A DNA stretch of 64,000 bases, taken from assembly GCA_003280485.1 (NCBI GenBank), contig QCEU01000003.1:91544-155543 (forward strand), read 5' to 3'. The notes under the pieces were generated by a model, which made no database searches, was not told the DNA's origin, and saw only the letters and a program-made list of their open reading frames with translations. The DNA comes from Pelagibacteraceae bacterium AG-359-O02 (GTDB taxonomy: Bacteria > Pseudomonadota > Alphaproteobacteria > Pelagibacterales > Pelagibacteraceae). Positions 1-9,429 of this stretch are shown piece after piece; positions within the stretch are counted from its first letter, which is position 1, and every line of letters begins with the position of its first letter. The position numbers were made by a program, and so were the translations under genes.

Positions 1-916
1 CTTTGTTTTTAAATTCATTATTAAAATATTGAATAGTTTGTAAAAGTTTATTTTTAAAATAATCATTTTTTGTGTTTTGATAAAATTTAGTCAAGAGATC
101 AATAAATTGTATATTGTCGTAAAGCATTTTTTCAAAGTGAGGAATTATCCATTTTTCATCGACAGCATATCTTGAAATTCCTCCTTCTAGTTGATCATAA
201 ATACCTTTGGAACAAAGATTATTGAGTAAAATTTCAACAGGCTTAAAATAATTTTTATTCTTGGTCTTTAAAAAGAAGTAAAACATTGCATCAAATAAAT
301 AAAATTGGGGGAACTTCGGTGCTCCTTTGAAACTTCCGTTATTTTCATCTAAATAATTAATAATTTTTTCAACAAAGGGCTCCAATGGTTGATTTAAAAC
401 TGCAGATCTTTGATTAATTTTTGAGAATATCTCTTTAACTTGTGGTGCCTGAGCTAAAATTTTTTCTCTATTTTCATTATAAACATTATGCACATTATTT
501 AGGACTTTTTTAAAGTCAGGTCTTCCTTGAATTTCCTTTGGTGGAAAGTAAGTGCCACCAGTAAAAGGTACGCCATTTTCATCTAAAAACATTGATAATG
601 GCCACCCACCTTGTGCCCCAGTTAATATTGATAAGCTTTTTTGAAAGACATAATCTAAATCAGGTCTTTCCTCTCTATCAACTTTAATATTTATAAACTT
701 TTCGTTCATCAGTTTAGCAGTTTCATCATTTTCAAAACTCTCATGAGCCATAACATGACACCAATGACAACTTGCGTAACCTACACTTAAAAATATAGGT
801 TTTTTTTCTTTTTTTGCTTTATCTAAAGTTTCTTTATTCCAAGGAAACCAATCAACTGGGTTATCTTTATGTTGTTGGAGATAAGGACTTTTTTCGTGTT
901 TTAAAATATTAGACAA
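1..916 (-). CDS. Thioredoxin-like DUF255 / YyaL-family protein (partial, N-terminal part)
   Basis: Translation of the minus strand gives the N-terminal ~305 residues of a YyaL/SPATA20-type protein; the C-terminal (alpha/alpha)6 part lies outside the window. The first residues contain the family signature [15 protein letters not shown], followed by a thioredoxin-like fold with a CHWC redox motif ([15 protein letters not shown], about residue 50) and the family stretch [11 protein letters not shown]. The only suitable start is a TTG two bases downstream of the stop codon of the preceding HD-domain gene, so translation is probably coupled. The true function of the family is unknown; the CxxC suggests redox chemistry. 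Family identity is firm, function is not. Confidence 0.88.
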   Translation of the reverse strand, partial: MSNILKHEKSPYLQQHKDNPVDWFPWNKETLDKAKKEKKPIFLSVGYASCHWCHVMAHESFENDETAKLMNEKFINIKVDREERPDLDYVFQKSLSILTGAQGGWPLSMFLDENGVPFTGGTYFPPKEIQGRPDFKKVLNNVHNVYNENREKILAQAPQVKEIFSKINQRSAVLNQPLEPFVEKIINYLDENNGSFKGAPKFPQFYLFDAMFYFFLKTKNKNYFKPVEILLNNLCSKGIYDQLEGGISRYAVDEKWIIPHFEKMLYDNIQFIDLLTKFYQNTKNDYFKNKLLQTIQYFNNEFKNK

Positions 917-917
917 T

Positions 918-1475
918 TTAATGATGGTAGTAAGGTTTTCTTGAAAAAATATTCCTAACCATTGGCTCAAAATCTTTTAAAGTCATTGATTTATAATTTG
1001 GATCAAATGAAGATTGATCATACTTTTCGCAAAAATCTATTGTTGCTTGATAATGTTCTGCATCCTTATATTTTTCTCTTGCATTTTTATCTCCACCTAA
1101 ATGTTCTGCAGAATAGTAAGTTTGAAATAGACCATGGTGTAAAATAATCCAATAAGTTTTTTCTGAAACATAAGGTTTAATTACTGATGCCGCGTATTGA
1201 GAATGATTCATTGGAGCTAACTCATCTCCAAGATCGTGTAATAATGTGGCTACAACCATTTCCTCATTTTCTCCGTTTTTATATGCTCTTGTTGCAGCTT
1301 GTAACGAGTGTTCTAATCTTGTTATCTGATAGCCTTCAAGCGTAGTAGTTTGTGAAGCTAAATAATTTAAAATTCTATCTGCAGTTTTTCTTTCATACTG
1401 ACTTTCTAACTTTTCCAAAAGTTGATAGTCATCTTTAGTGCCGTTCTTCATTTCTGTAAAACTTACTTTTTTCAT
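918..1475 (-). CDS. HD-domain protein, PhnZ-like (putative mixed-valent diiron oxygenase or phosphohydrolase)
   Basis: 185-residue single-domain HD protein. Visible metal-ligand candidates are H56 (in [11 protein letters not shown]), H80-D81 (ATLLHDLGD), H91, H113/H114 and D153 (YDQ). The LEHSLQ and LLHDLG context and the late aromatic-Asp motif resemble PhnZ and related HD oxygenases that cleave organophosphonates, more than HD-GYP or GTPase-type HD proteins. The Glu of PhnZ that gates substrate appears to be an aromatic residue here (Y49), so the substrate may differ. It lies between purF and the DUF255 gene, one base after the purF stop, in a run of minus-strand genes. A plain phosphohydrolase is the alternative. 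Family confident, substrate unknown. Confidence 0.75.
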   Translation of the reverse strand: MKKVSFTEMKNGTKDDYQLLEKLESQYERKTADRILNYLASQTTTLEGYQITRLEHSLQAATRAYKNGENEEMVVATLLHDLGDELAPMNHSQYAASVIKPYVSEKTYWIILHHGLFQTYYSAEHLGGDKNAREKYKDAEHYQATIDFCEKYDQSSFDPNYKSMTLKDFEPMVRNIFSRKPYYHH

Positions 1476-1476
1476 A

Positions 1477-2946
1477 TTAATTATTTGATGCTGTACTTAA
1501 TAAGGAAAGTTGGGTTACTTTATCTTCACCTAGTTCATCAATTATTTTTACTGGGTATTCCCCAGTAAAGTGATGATCTGTTAATTGTGGATAATTTTCA
1601 TTTCTTTTCTCAAATCCCATTCCTAAATATAAACCATTCAAACTTAAGAATTTTAGTGATTTTGCCTTAATAAATCCACATATTTCAGCTGTGGATTTGT
1701 TTGCTGCTAAAAGTTCTTTTTTTGTTGGTGTATCAACACCATAAAAATCAGGAAATTTAATTTCGGGGCTTGCTATTCTCACATGAACTTCTTTTGCTCC
1801 AGAATCGTATAACATCTTCACTATTTTTGACGATGTAGTGCCTCTAACAAGTGAGTCATCAACTAGAATAATTCTTTTATCTTTAATCACAGAAATATTT
1901 GGATTTAATTTTAACTTAACTCCTAAACTTCTAATTTGTTGAGATGGTTCAATAAAAGTCCTTCCAACATAATGGTTTCGAATTAAACCTAAATCAAATT
2001 TTAGACCTTTTTCTTCAGCATATCCTAATGCAGCTGCGTTACCTGAGTCTGGAACAGGCACGACTAGATCCGCTTTTATTTTATCCTCTTTTGCTAACTG
2101 TAATCCAAAGTTTTTTCTATATTCATAAGCAGTTTTGCCGTTTAAAATACTATCTGGCCTAGAGAAATAAATATATTCAAATACACAAGGTCTGATCTTT
2201 TTTGGTGGAAATGGTTTAATACTTTTTAACTCATCATTTTCAATATAAACAATTTCTCCATTTTCAACTTCTCTTACAAATTTTGCTCCAATAATATCAA
2301 ACGCACATGTTTCAGATGCAAATACATATGAGTTTTTCAATTTACCAATTACTAACGGTCTAATTCCGTAGGGATCTCTTACACCAATTAGAGTATTTTG
2401 TGTCATCATTACAAGAGCATAACCACCTTGAATTTGAAATATAGCATCTATGATTTTATCTATCGTTTTTCCTCTTTTTGATTTTGCAATTAATTGAACA
2501 ATTGTTTCAGTGTCAGAAGTTGTATAAAATATAGCACCATCCTGAACTAATTTATTCCTTAAAGTTATAGCATTTGTAAGATTACCATTATGTGCAACAC
2601 CAATACCACCTGCATTTGTATCAGCAAAAAAAGGTTGTACATTCCTTAAAGCAGTTCCACCTGTCGTTGAGTAGCGATTATGACCAATTGCGTATTTTCC
2701 AGGAAGTTTTTTTAAAACTTTTTCATCGTTAAAGTTATCACCAACTAACCCAAATCTTTTTTCTGAATGATATTTTTCTCCATCGTATGAAACAATACCA
2801 CAGCCTTCTTGCCCTCTATGTTGTAGGGCATGCAGACCTAAAGCTGCAAGTGTAGAAGCATCAGTAGAATTACTTATTCCAAAAACCGCACACTCTTCCT
2901 TAATTTTAGGATCATATATCTTGAACTTTTTCTTTAGTTTCTTCAT
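1477..2946 (-). CDS. purF: Amidophosphoribosyltransferase
   Basis: First committed enzyme of purine synthesis: PRPP plus glutamine gives phosphoribosylamine. 489 residues. A short N-terminal extension precedes the nucleophile C19 (EECAVFGI), implying propeptide removal. The Ntn glutaminase motifs HNGNLTN and GHNRYSTTGG follow, and the C-terminal phosphoribosyltransferase half has the PRPP loop RIILVDDSLVRGTTS. The Fe-S ligand cysteines of Bacillus-type PurF are mostly replaced: the FYGIDT region reads PDFYGVDTPT and the late Cys-x-x-Cys region has none. It begins inside the end of cvpA (35-base overlap), which suggests translational coupling; cvpA-purF pairing is common in proteobacteria. Confidence 0.97.
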   Translation of the reverse strand: MKKLKKKFKIYDPKIKEECAVFGISNSTDASTLAALGLHALQHRGQEGCGIVSYDGEKYHSEKRFGLVGDNFNDEKVLKKLPGKYAIGHNRYSTTGGTALRNVQPFFADTNAGGIGVAHNGNLTNAITLRNKLVQDGAIFYTTSDTETIVQLIAKSKRGKTIDKIIDAIFQIQGGYALVMMTQNTLIGVRDPYGIRPLVIGKLKNSYVFASETCAFDIIGAKFVREVENGEIVYIENDELKSIKPFPPKKIRPCVFEYIYFSRPDSILNGKTAYEYRKNFGLQLAKEDKIKADLVVPVPDSGNAAALGYAEEKGLKFDLGLIRNHYVGRTFIEPSQQIRSLGVKLKLNPNISVIKDKRIILVDDSLVRGTTSSKIVKMLYDSGAKEVHVRIASPEIKFPDFYGVDTPTKKELLAANKSTAEICGFIKAKSLKFLSLNGLYLGMGFEKRNENYPQLTDHHFTGEYPVKIIDELGEDKVTQLSLLSTASNN

Positions 2947-3454
2947 ATTCTTTTTTATCAGGAAATTCTTTTATAAGATAGTTACTGCCTTTTTCAACCC
3001 ATGCATATGTAAAAGCATCATCTAAATTAATTGGCCATTTTTTGTGGTTATAGATGATATTTATAGTTGTATAAATACATACAACTATAACGTAAGCTCT
3101 GATAAATCCAAAAAAGAAACCAAAGATTCTATCTAGATTTCCTAATCCAGAGTAGGTGACTGCTCTATTAATTCCTTTATTTATTAATAAAATTAAAAAT
3201 ATAATTATTATGAATAATCCTATACCAACTATTATATCAAGGACATATTCACTATCAATTATATCCTCAAAATATGGCTTTACTTTTGGAAATAGAAATA
3301 GAGTAACAACATAAGCTAAAAGCCATTTAGAAGCTGACAAAATGCTCAATAAAAAACCTTTTTTTGCACACGTAATCAAGGATAGTACTGTGAAAACTAA
3401 ATAAACAATATCAAAGGCATATAGTTCAGTAAAAAAATCTTTTACAACTTCCAT
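2912..3454 (-). CDS. cvpA: CvpA family inner-membrane protein
   Basis: 180 residues with four hydrophobic segments (about residues 12-32, 38-56, 70-92 and 108-132) and the CvpA-type motif NLDRIFGFFFGFIRAYVIV, in which the Asp-Arg and the glycine-spaced helix are conserved. CvpA was named for colicin V production in E. coli and has since been linked to envelope homeostasis; its molecular activity is not settled. The gene overlaps the start of purF by 35 bases, the usual cvpA-purF partnership. The last ~25 residues are charged and probably cytoplasmic. Confidence 0.88.
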   Translation of the reverse strand: MEVVKDFFTELYAFDIVYLVFTVLSLITCAKKGFLLSILSASKWLLAYVVTLFLFPKVKPYFEDIIDSEYVLDIIVGIGLFIIIIFLILLINKGINRAVTYSGLGNLDRIFGFFFGFIRAYVIVVCIYTTINIIYNHKKWPINLDDAFTYAWVEKGSNYLIKEFPDKKEYEETKEKVQDI

Positions 3455-3457
3455 TAA

Positions 3458-5830
3458 TTATTTAATCTTAAAAGGTTTGAGAACTAAAAGTAAAGATGGC
3501 AGTAATGTTAAAACTGATATCATAGCCAACAGCATTGCTATCCCAGTAAAGACACCAAAATATATTGTTGGAATAAAATTAGATAAAACTAAAATAGAAA
3601 ATCCAAATACAATTGTTATAGATGTATTTAGTATGGCTACTCCTACAGTAGAATGGCAATATTTAAGTGTTTTATTATAATCTTTTATTTTAGTAAGTTC
3701 CTCCCTAAATCTATAAATATAATGTATGCTATTATCTACAGCTATACCGATTGTAATTGCAGCAATAGTGATTGTCATCATGTCTAAAGGAATTCCAGCT
3801 AAACCAATAATTCCCAGAATAAAAAAAGCTGCAATAAAATTTGGTATTACACCTATTAACGAAATTTTTATATTTCTAAAAAGAATTAAAAACATAATAA
3901 ATATACCAACCATTACAAAACCAAGAGTTAAAATTTGAGATTTAAATAAACTTTGAAGTAAATTATTAAATAATATAAGCACACCCCCTAGTTTAAATTC
4001 ATCTTTTTTAATATTTAATTTATTCTCTAAATCAAAGTTAATTTTATTGATAAGATCATTTCTTCTCAATCCATCTAAAGAGTCTTTTATTCTTAAACTT
4101 ATTCGAGCTTCAGAGTTTTTTATTGATATATATGGGTCTACTATTTCTTTTTTAATATTATTTGGAATTTTAGTATACAGAACACCTATTTCCAAAGTTC
4201 CAAGTGGTTTATTATTGTTCAATTTTGTTGCAACTTCAATTATTGATGAAAAAGATAAAACTTTGCCAACAGCATCAATGTCATCTAAATAATTGTGAAC
4301 TCGAGTTATTTTATTAATTTTATCTTTTGTAAACCAATATTTGTTGTCATTTTCATCTTCATCACCCCAATCATTCTCACTATCAGTTTCTTCATCTTCA
4401 TCTTTTGGAAATTTTAAAATTACTTCTAGTGGAGTTGTTCCACCCAGCTTTTCATCTATTAACTTCATACCTTTATAAATCTCAGTATTTTTATCAAAGT
4501 AATTAATAAAACTATTTTCAACTTCTAATTTTGAGATACCAAATATGCTTAAAAATATAATTATCCCAGTTAAACCAAATATGTAATTTTTATTCTTAAC
4601 AGCTAATATTCCTAGATAGCTTGTTATTTTAGAGTTTTTTTCCTCAGCTATTACAACATTTGAGTTCTGAGCAAAATTTAATAATGTAGGGAGAAGAGTG
4701 AATGTAATTATAAGTGAGGTTATTAATCCAAAAGTCATCATCCATCCAAAATCGATAATTGGTTTTATTTCACTAAAAATTAATGACATAAAAGCACATA
4801 TCGTTGTTAAGACAGTATAAAATATTGGCCATATCATTTTTCTTGTTGTCAAAATTAAAATTTCAAATTTTTTCTTTCTTGGAAACTGTTTGTTTAATTG
4901 TAAAAATCTAGTGCTCATATGAATATTCATTGCCATTGTTAGAATTAGCATTAAAGCAATGAAGTTTGATGAAATTACTGTAACCTTCCACCCAACTAGA
5001 CCGAGAAAACCCATCATAACTACTACTGAGAAGAAACAGCTACAAATTGGAATTACTATCCAAATTATTTTTTTGAATACATACCAAAGTGTTAAGATTA
5101 TAAAAAGTAGTACTCCAATACCAAAAGTCACAATATCATTTTTTATAAAGGTCATCATATCGTCTGCAATCATTGGGATACCGCCGAGATAAATTTGTGT
5201 ATTCTGATTATGATTTTTTATAACTTCTCTAATTTCTAAAATATTTCGATGTCGCTCTTTTTTAATTTTATCTTTATAAACCTCTACTTCCTTATTGGTC
5301 TTAATCTCTTTGTCTATTTTATCCGGTTTTATATATACAATGATACCACTTGTTTTTCCGTCTTCACTAATTACAAAATTTCTAAATACTGGGCTATTTA
5401 AGATTTCATTAAATCCACGGTCTTTATTAATATTTTTACTCGTTAACGTTTTAAAATTTTGAATACGTTCAATTAAATTATCATCTGTTGCTTCTAATAA
5501 AGGAATATCTAGAAGTGTAACAACATTATGGACCCAATTTAATGATTTTAATTCTTTTTTTAATTCAGAAAGACTTTTAATTGATTCCTCTGAATTCATT
5601 TTACCATTTGGGGAGTAGGTAAGTACTAAAAATTCCTTAGCGCCATATCTTTCATTTATTTCATTTAGATATTTTAGATCGGGATCATTTTCTAATAATA
5701 ACGTTTCTGAACTTGCATCCAAGCGAAAATCTTTAGAAAAATATAAAGCGAAAAATAATATTAATACTAAAATCGAAAAAACTAACCCTGGTTTTTCTAT
5801 AATATTTTTTTCGTAAAAATTAGCTAACAT
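3458..5830 (-). CDS. RND/MMPL superfamily exporter
   Basis: 790 residues with the duplicated RND layout: an N-terminal membrane helix (about 15-32), a periplasmic domain (~33-235), a bundle of helices (~238-395), then a second single helix (~412-430), a second periplasmic domain and a second bundle ending near the C-terminus. The second bundle contains GIAVDNSIHYIYRFREE, the conserved Asp-containing helix of MMPL/Patched-type exporters. No membrane-fusion or outer-membrane partner is adjacent. The second periplasmic domain carries an unusually acidic stretch (about residues 473-494, mostly D/E/N). Substrate unknown; related proteins move lipids, hopanoids or hydrophobic compounds. It occupies the place between cvpA and dnaB where many alphaproteobacteria carry alr and radA. 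Confidence 0.85.
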   Translation of the reverse strand: MLANFYEKNIIEKPGLVFSILVLILFFALYFSKDFRLDASSETLLLENDPDLKYLNEINERYGAKEFLVLTYSPNGKMNSEESIKSLSELKKELKSLNWVHNVVTLLDIPLLEATDDNLIERIQNFKTLTSKNINKDRGFNEILNSPVFRNFVISEDGKTSGIIVYIKPDKIDKEIKTNKEVEVYKDKIKKERHRNILEIREVIKNHNQNTQIYLGGIPMIADDMMTFIKNDIVTFGIGVLLFIILTLWYVFKKIIWIVIPICSCFFSVVVMMGFLGLVGWKVTVISSNFIALMLILTMAMNIHMSTRFLQLNKQFPRKKKFEILILTTRKMIWPIFYTVLTTICAFMSLIFSEIKPIIDFGWMMTFGLITSLIITFTLLPTLLNFAQNSNVVIAEEKNSKITSYLGILAVKNKNYIFGLTGIIIFLSIFGISKLEVENSFINYFDKNTEIYKGMKLIDEKLGGTTPLEVILKFPKDEDEETDSENDWGDEDENDNKYWFTKDKINKITRVHNYLDDIDAVGKVLSFSSIIEVATKLNNNKPLGTLEIGVLYTKIPNNIKKEIVDPYISIKNSEARISLRIKDSLDGLRRNDLINKINFDLENKLNIKKDEFKLGGVLILFNNLLQSLFKSQILTLGFVMVGIFIMFLILFRNIKISLIGVIPNFIAAFFILGIIGLAGIPLDMMTITIAAITIGIAVDNSIHYIYRFREELTKIKDYNKTLKYCHSTVGVAILNTSITIVFGFSILVLSNFIPTIYFGVFTGIAMLLAMISVLTLLPSLLLVLKPFKIK

Positions 5831-5855
5831 TGAATATTAGCTTTTATAATTTATA

Positions 5856-7271
5856 TTAATTATTTTGAATATCTTTAAATTTGGTAAACATTTCCTCAAA
5901 TTCAAGCATAATGGTACCTGTTGGGCCGTGTCTTTGTTTAAGTATGAGTAGTTCAGCTAAATGAGAAATTTCATTCATTTTTGCCTGCCATTCAGCATGT
6001 TCAACAGTTGCAGGTCTTGGCTCTTTATTTTTTAAATAATATGACTCTCTGAAGACAAACATAACAACATCTGCATCTTGTTCTATTGATCCAGATTCTC
6101 TTAGATCTGAAAGTAAAGGTTTCTTGTCATCTCTTTGCTCAACTGCCCTAGATAATTGAGAAAGTGCCAAAATAGGAACTGACAATTCTTTTGCTAGAGC
6201 TTTTAGACCTTGTGTTATTTCTGAAATTTCCTGAACTCTTCCATCTTTAAAGCTAGTTCCTTTCATTAATTGAATATAATCAATAACTATCATATCAAGA
6301 CCATGAATTCTTTTAATTCTTCTAGCCCTATTGCTGAGTGCCGCAATAGAAATTGCTGGTGTTTCGTCAATATACAAAGGGAGTTCAGCGATATTTTTTG
6401 AAGTTTCAATAAACTTATCAAATTGTTCCTCTGATATTTTCCCACGTCTTATATCATTAGATTTTATTCTTGATTGTTCAGCGAGAATTCTTGTTGATAA
6501 TTGTTCCGAAGACATTTCTAAAGAGAAAAAAGCTATACATGATTTCTCACCTCTCTCTTGAATATTTTTTGCAGCATGAAATGCGATATTAGTTGCAAGA
6601 GCAGTTTTTCCCATTGAAGGCCTTCCGGCAATAATTATTAAATCTGATTTATGCATTCCACCTAATCTATCATCTAAATCTCTAAGGCCAGATGGAACTC
6701 CCACTATTCCTTCTTCATTTTTGTATGCATTGGATGCCATTTCTATAGTCTGCCTCATAGCTTCATCAAATTTTACAATTGAAGAACTAAATGAACCTTT
6801 TTCTGCCAAATCAAATAAAGATTTTTCGAATTTTTCTATAATATTTTGCCCGTCATTATTTAGATCGTTAAGTTTAGCTGTATCAATTATATTATCTGAA
6901 ATTTTAATTAATTCTCTCTTAACGTATAAATCATAAATAAGTTTGGAGTATTCTATACTTTGTCTTACTGATGTAGAAAATTTTGTTATCTTCACAAGAT
7001 ATTCAGGAATATCGAGCTCATCTTTCTGATTTTCGAAGTGGTTTTTTAATGTGATTGGATTTGCTAGCATTCCTTTATAAATCAAATTTTCGATTGCACT
7101 AAATATTTTTTGATGCATAGGATCATAAAAATTTTTACTTGAAATCAGAATACTGATTTCATCAAATATCTCATTTGTTAACAATATTGAACCTATTACT
7201 GACTGTTCCGCCTCTATGTTATTAGGAAGTTCATCGAGTTTTGATTTTACCAAATTTAAAGATTGAGACAC
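5856..7271 (-). CDS. dnaB: Replicative DNA helicase DnaB
   Basis: 471-residue hexameric 5'-3' helicase of the replisome. The N-terminal primase-interacting domain starts with NNIEAEQSVIGSILL; the RecA-like ATPase domain has Walker A GRPSMGKT (216-223), a Walker B ending in IDYIQL, and the late RESGSIEQDADVV and KQRHGPTGT motifs. The start is a GTG, since no ATG lies early in the frame; no clear ribosome binding site precedes it. It follows rplI by 68 bases, the common alphaproteobacterial order rpsF-rpsR-rplI-dnaB. Confidence 0.97.
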   Translation of the reverse strand: MSQSLNLVKSKLDELPNNIEAEQSVIGSILLTNEIFDEISILISSKNFYDPMHQKIFSAIENLIYKGMLANPITLKNHFENQKDELDIPEYLVKITKFSTSVRQSIEYSKLIYDLYVKRELIKISDNIIDTAKLNDLNNDGQNIIEKFEKSLFDLAEKGSFSSSIVKFDEAMRQTIEMASNAYKNEEGIVGVPSGLRDLDDRLGGMHKSDLIIIAGRPSMGKTALATNIAFHAAKNIQERGEKSCIAFFSLEMSSEQLSTRILAEQSRIKSNDIRRGKISEEQFDKFIETSKNIAELPLYIDETPAISIAALSNRARRIKRIHGLDMIVIDYIQLMKGTSFKDGRVQEISEITQGLKALAKELSVPILALSQLSRAVEQRDDKKPLLSDLRESGSIEQDADVVMFVFRESYYLKNKEPRPATVEHAEWQAKMNEISHLAELLILKQRHGPTGTIMLEFEEMFTKFKDIQNN

Positions 7272-7339
7272 AATAAAAAAAATACAAAATTAATAATTAA
7301 AAACAAATCTTTAATTAAGCTGGGGAAAATTTTGTATAA

Positions 7340-7795
7340 TTATTTGTCTTCTTGGGCAACTGTAGATATTACAATCTGAGTTTGTACTTCAGGATGAAGG
7401 TTGATGATTACATCAAAATTACCTATCGATTTTATTTCTTTTGAAGGTTGTATTAATGATGGATTAACTTTAACTTTATCTATTTCCTCCAAGACTCTTG
7501 AGATTTCTGTTGGTTTTACTGATCCGTAAAGCTCTTTATTTTCGGTACTTAGTTTCTTGATTTCGTATTCTTTGTTTTTGATTTTTTCTTGAATTAATTT
7601 TGCTTCTTTTTTTTTATCTTGATCTTTTTTACTTAGGTCTTGTTTGATTTTTTCAACTTCCTTAATATTCTCTTTAGATGCAAATAGTGCTTTTTTCTTA
7701 GATATTAGATAATTCCTTGCAAAACCTCTTTTAACATCAATTACATCTCCAATAGATCCAATTTTTCTAACATTTTCTAATAAGATGACTTTCAT
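7340..7795 (-). CDS. rplI: 50S ribosomal protein bL9
   Basis: 151 residues, normal length for bL9. The N-terminal domain matches the family signature (MKVILLENVRKIGSIGDVIDVKRGFARNYL region with its Gly-Arg-Asn-Tyr-Leu end), followed by the long charged connecting helix (about 40-75) and the C-terminal rRNA-binding domain containing LYGSVKPTEIS and INLHPEVQT. Start ATG lies one base beyond the stop of rpsR, so bS6, bS18 and bL9 are probably one transcript. Confidence 0.97.
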   Translation of the reverse strand: MKVILLENVRKIGSIGDVIDVKRGFARNYLISKKKALFASKENIKEVEKIKQDLSKKDQDKKKEAKLIQEKIKNKEYEIKKLSTENKELYGSVKPTEISRVLEEIDKVKVNPSLIQPSKEIKSIGNFDVIINLHPEVQTQIVISTVAQEDK

Positions 7796-7796
7796 T

Positions 7797-8066
7797 TTAC
7801 AACAATGCTAAATTTCTAGCTCTTTTAACTGACAAAGATAATTCCCTTTGTCTCTTTTGGCTGACAGATGTTACTCTAGAGGGTAATATTTTTCCATTTT
7901 CAGATATATATCTTTTAAGTAATTTTATATTTTTGTAATCTATAATTGGAGCACCTTTTCCAGAGAGGGGACATTTTTTTTTAAATTTGTATTTTTGATT
8001 TTGAAATATACTTAATTTAGCAAAATTACTTTGTTTAGGTTTTTTTTTATTGTTTCTTTTTTTCAT
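7797..8066 (-). CDS. rpsR: 30S ribosomal protein bS18
   Basis: 89 residues. The core runs [24 protein letters not shown] and ends in [18 protein letters not shown], typical of bS18, preceded by a Lys/Asn-rich N-terminal tail of about 30 residues. The start ATG overlaps the last 20 bases of rpsF; no later Met is available, so the overlap appears real and suggests coupled synthesis of the bS6-bS18 pair, which bind as a heterodimer on the 30S platform. Confidence 0.96.
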   Translation of the reverse strand: MKKRNNKKKPKQSNFAKLSIFQNQKYKFKKKCPLSGKGAPIIDYKNIKLLKRYISENGKILPSRVTSVSQKRQRELSLSVKRARNLALL

Positions 8067-8418
8067 TAATAAATTTTTTATTCAATTCCTCTGTTTCCTC
8101 ATTTTTTTTAAAATAATCTGTATCTAGATCAAATTTTTTTACTCTTACAGTTAAATATCTCAATAAATTTTTGTCAATTTTTTCATTCTTTTCGAGCTCT
8201 GAAATAATTTTTCCATCTGCTTTTATTTTAAAATGTATGTAATTTCCTTTTTTATTTTTTTTTATTATATAAGACAAATTCATTAACCCCCAGTTTTCTA
8301 GCTTAACAATATCCCCGTCAAGTTTTTCAACTATCTTTGAATATTTTTCCTGTATTTGTTTCAACTGCGATGGACTTACATCTTGCCTTGCTATTATTGT
8401 ATGCTCGTATAAGTTCAT
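8047..8418 (-). CDS. rpsF: 30S ribosomal protein bS6
   Basis: 123 residues with the bS6 ferredoxin-like fold: N-terminal [15 protein letters not shown] strand, then [30 protein letters not shown], and [15 protein letters not shown] near the end. The C-terminal tail is charged (E/K-rich) as in other bS6 proteins. It leads the rpsF-rpsR-rplI-dnaB run and is divergent from fabD across an 84-base gap. Confidence 0.96.
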   Translation of the reverse strand: MNLYEHTIIARQDVSPSQLKQIQEKYSKIVEKLDGDIVKLENWGLMNLSYIIKKNKKGNYIHFKIKADGKIISELEKNEKIDKNLLRYLTVRVKKFDLDTDYFKKNEETEELNKKFINEKKKQ

Positions 8419-8502
8419 AATAATTCTTTTAAAAAAAAGAGGATATACTATTATAATTTTTTAATTACAATATAAAAAATAAGGTTTTTACTTATATTTT
8501 CT
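8419..8502. promoter_or_regulatory. Divergent intergenic region between rpsF and fabD
   Basis: 84 bases, nearly all A/T, that must carry promoters for both the ribosomal-protein operon (minus) and fabD (plus) unless these lie inside the genes. A plus-strand TATAAT at 8452-8457 is a good -10 candidate for fabD, about 40 bases from its start; a -35 match is weak (TTTAAA 18 bases upstream). I see no structured S6:S18 leader motif. Confidence 0.35.
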
Positions 8503-9429
8503 ATGTTTTCTGTTTTATTTCCAGGTCAGGGTTCTCAATCAGTTGGAATGGCTAAAGAATTATATGAAAATTTTGATTATGTAAAAAAACTATTCTGTGA
8601 GGCTGATGATATACTTGAATTATCCACAAGAAAATTGATTTTTGAGGGTCCAAAAGAATTACTGGATCAAACTGAAAATACACAACCAGCAATATTTTTA
8701 GTAAGTTACTCAATTTTTAATGTGATAAAAAATGAAACAGAATTTAATATTAGCAACGCTAATTTTTTTGCAGGACATTCATTAGGGGAATATTCTGCAT
8801 TAGCTTGTGCTGGTGTGATAAATTTTAAAGAAACAATTAAACTTTTAAAGACAAGAGGAAATGCAATGCAAAAAGCAGTACCTGAAAATGAAGGAGGGAT
8901 GGTTGCAGTTCTAGGGGAAGAAATTAAAAAAATTGAGGAAATAATTGAAAACAACAAAAGTAATTTCAATTGTTTTTTAGCTAATGATAATTCTAATGGT
9001 CAAGTTGTTGTGAGTGGAAAAATTGGTGACATTGAAAATTTTATAATTGAATTAAAAAAATTAAGTATTAAAAATATAAAATTGCCAGTCTCTGCTCCGT
9101 TTCATTGTCCCCTTATGTATCCTGCTACAAAAATTATGAGTAATGAATTAAATGCAATTAAATTTTCTGCTCCTAAAAATATGATAGTTTCAAATGTTAC
9201 AGCAGAACCATCAAATGATCCAAATAACATAAGAGCTCTTTTAATTGAACAGATCGAAAAACCAGTACGTTGGAGAGAAAGTATAATAAATATGATAAAA
9301 CAAGGAAATAAAAAATTTATTGAAATTGGCCCTGGCAAAGTATTATCAGGACTAATAAAAAGAATTGATAGAAATGTTGAATTAATTCAAATAAATAATA
9401 TTAATGATCTTAATAACTTGAGCAATTAA
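8503..9429 (+). CDS. fabD: Malonyl-CoA:ACP transacylase
   Basis: 308 residues. Transfers malonyl from CoA to acyl carrier protein for fatty-acid elongation. The N-terminal FPGQGSQSVGM motif, the nucleophile elbow AGHSLGEYSAL (S93) and the catalytic His in SAPFHCPLM (about residue 200) are all present, with IEIGPGKVLSGLIKR near the C-terminus. Its stop codon overlaps the start of fabG (TAATG), and acpP follows, so substrate carrier and enzymes are co-transcribed. Confidence 0.97.
   Translation: MFSVLFPGQGSQSVGMAKELYENFDYVKKLFCEADDILELSTRKLIFEGPKELLDQTENTQPAIFLVSYSIFNVIKNETEFNISNANFFAGHSLGEYSALACAGVINFKETIKLLKTRGNAMQKAVPENEGGMVAVLGEEIKKIEEIIENNKSNFNCFLANDNSNGQVVVSGKIGDIENFIIELKKLSIKNIKLPVSAPFHCPLMYPATKIMSNELNAIKFSAPKNMIVSNVTAEPSNDPNNIRALLIEQIEKPVRWRESIINMIKQGNKKFIEIGPGKVLSGLIKRIDRNVELIQINNINDLNNLSN

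Noticed and set aside
4345..4410. Repetitive TCATCT tract in the RND gene as a tandem repeat or VNTR
   Set aside because: It is irregular and simply encodes the acidic Asp/Glu run; no exact repeat unit persists.
7272..7339. Inverted TACAAAATT / AATTTTGTA as a terminator between rplI and dnaB
   Set aside because: Arms are separated by more than 30 bases and only 9 bp of A/T-rich pairing; dnaB is likely co-transcribed.
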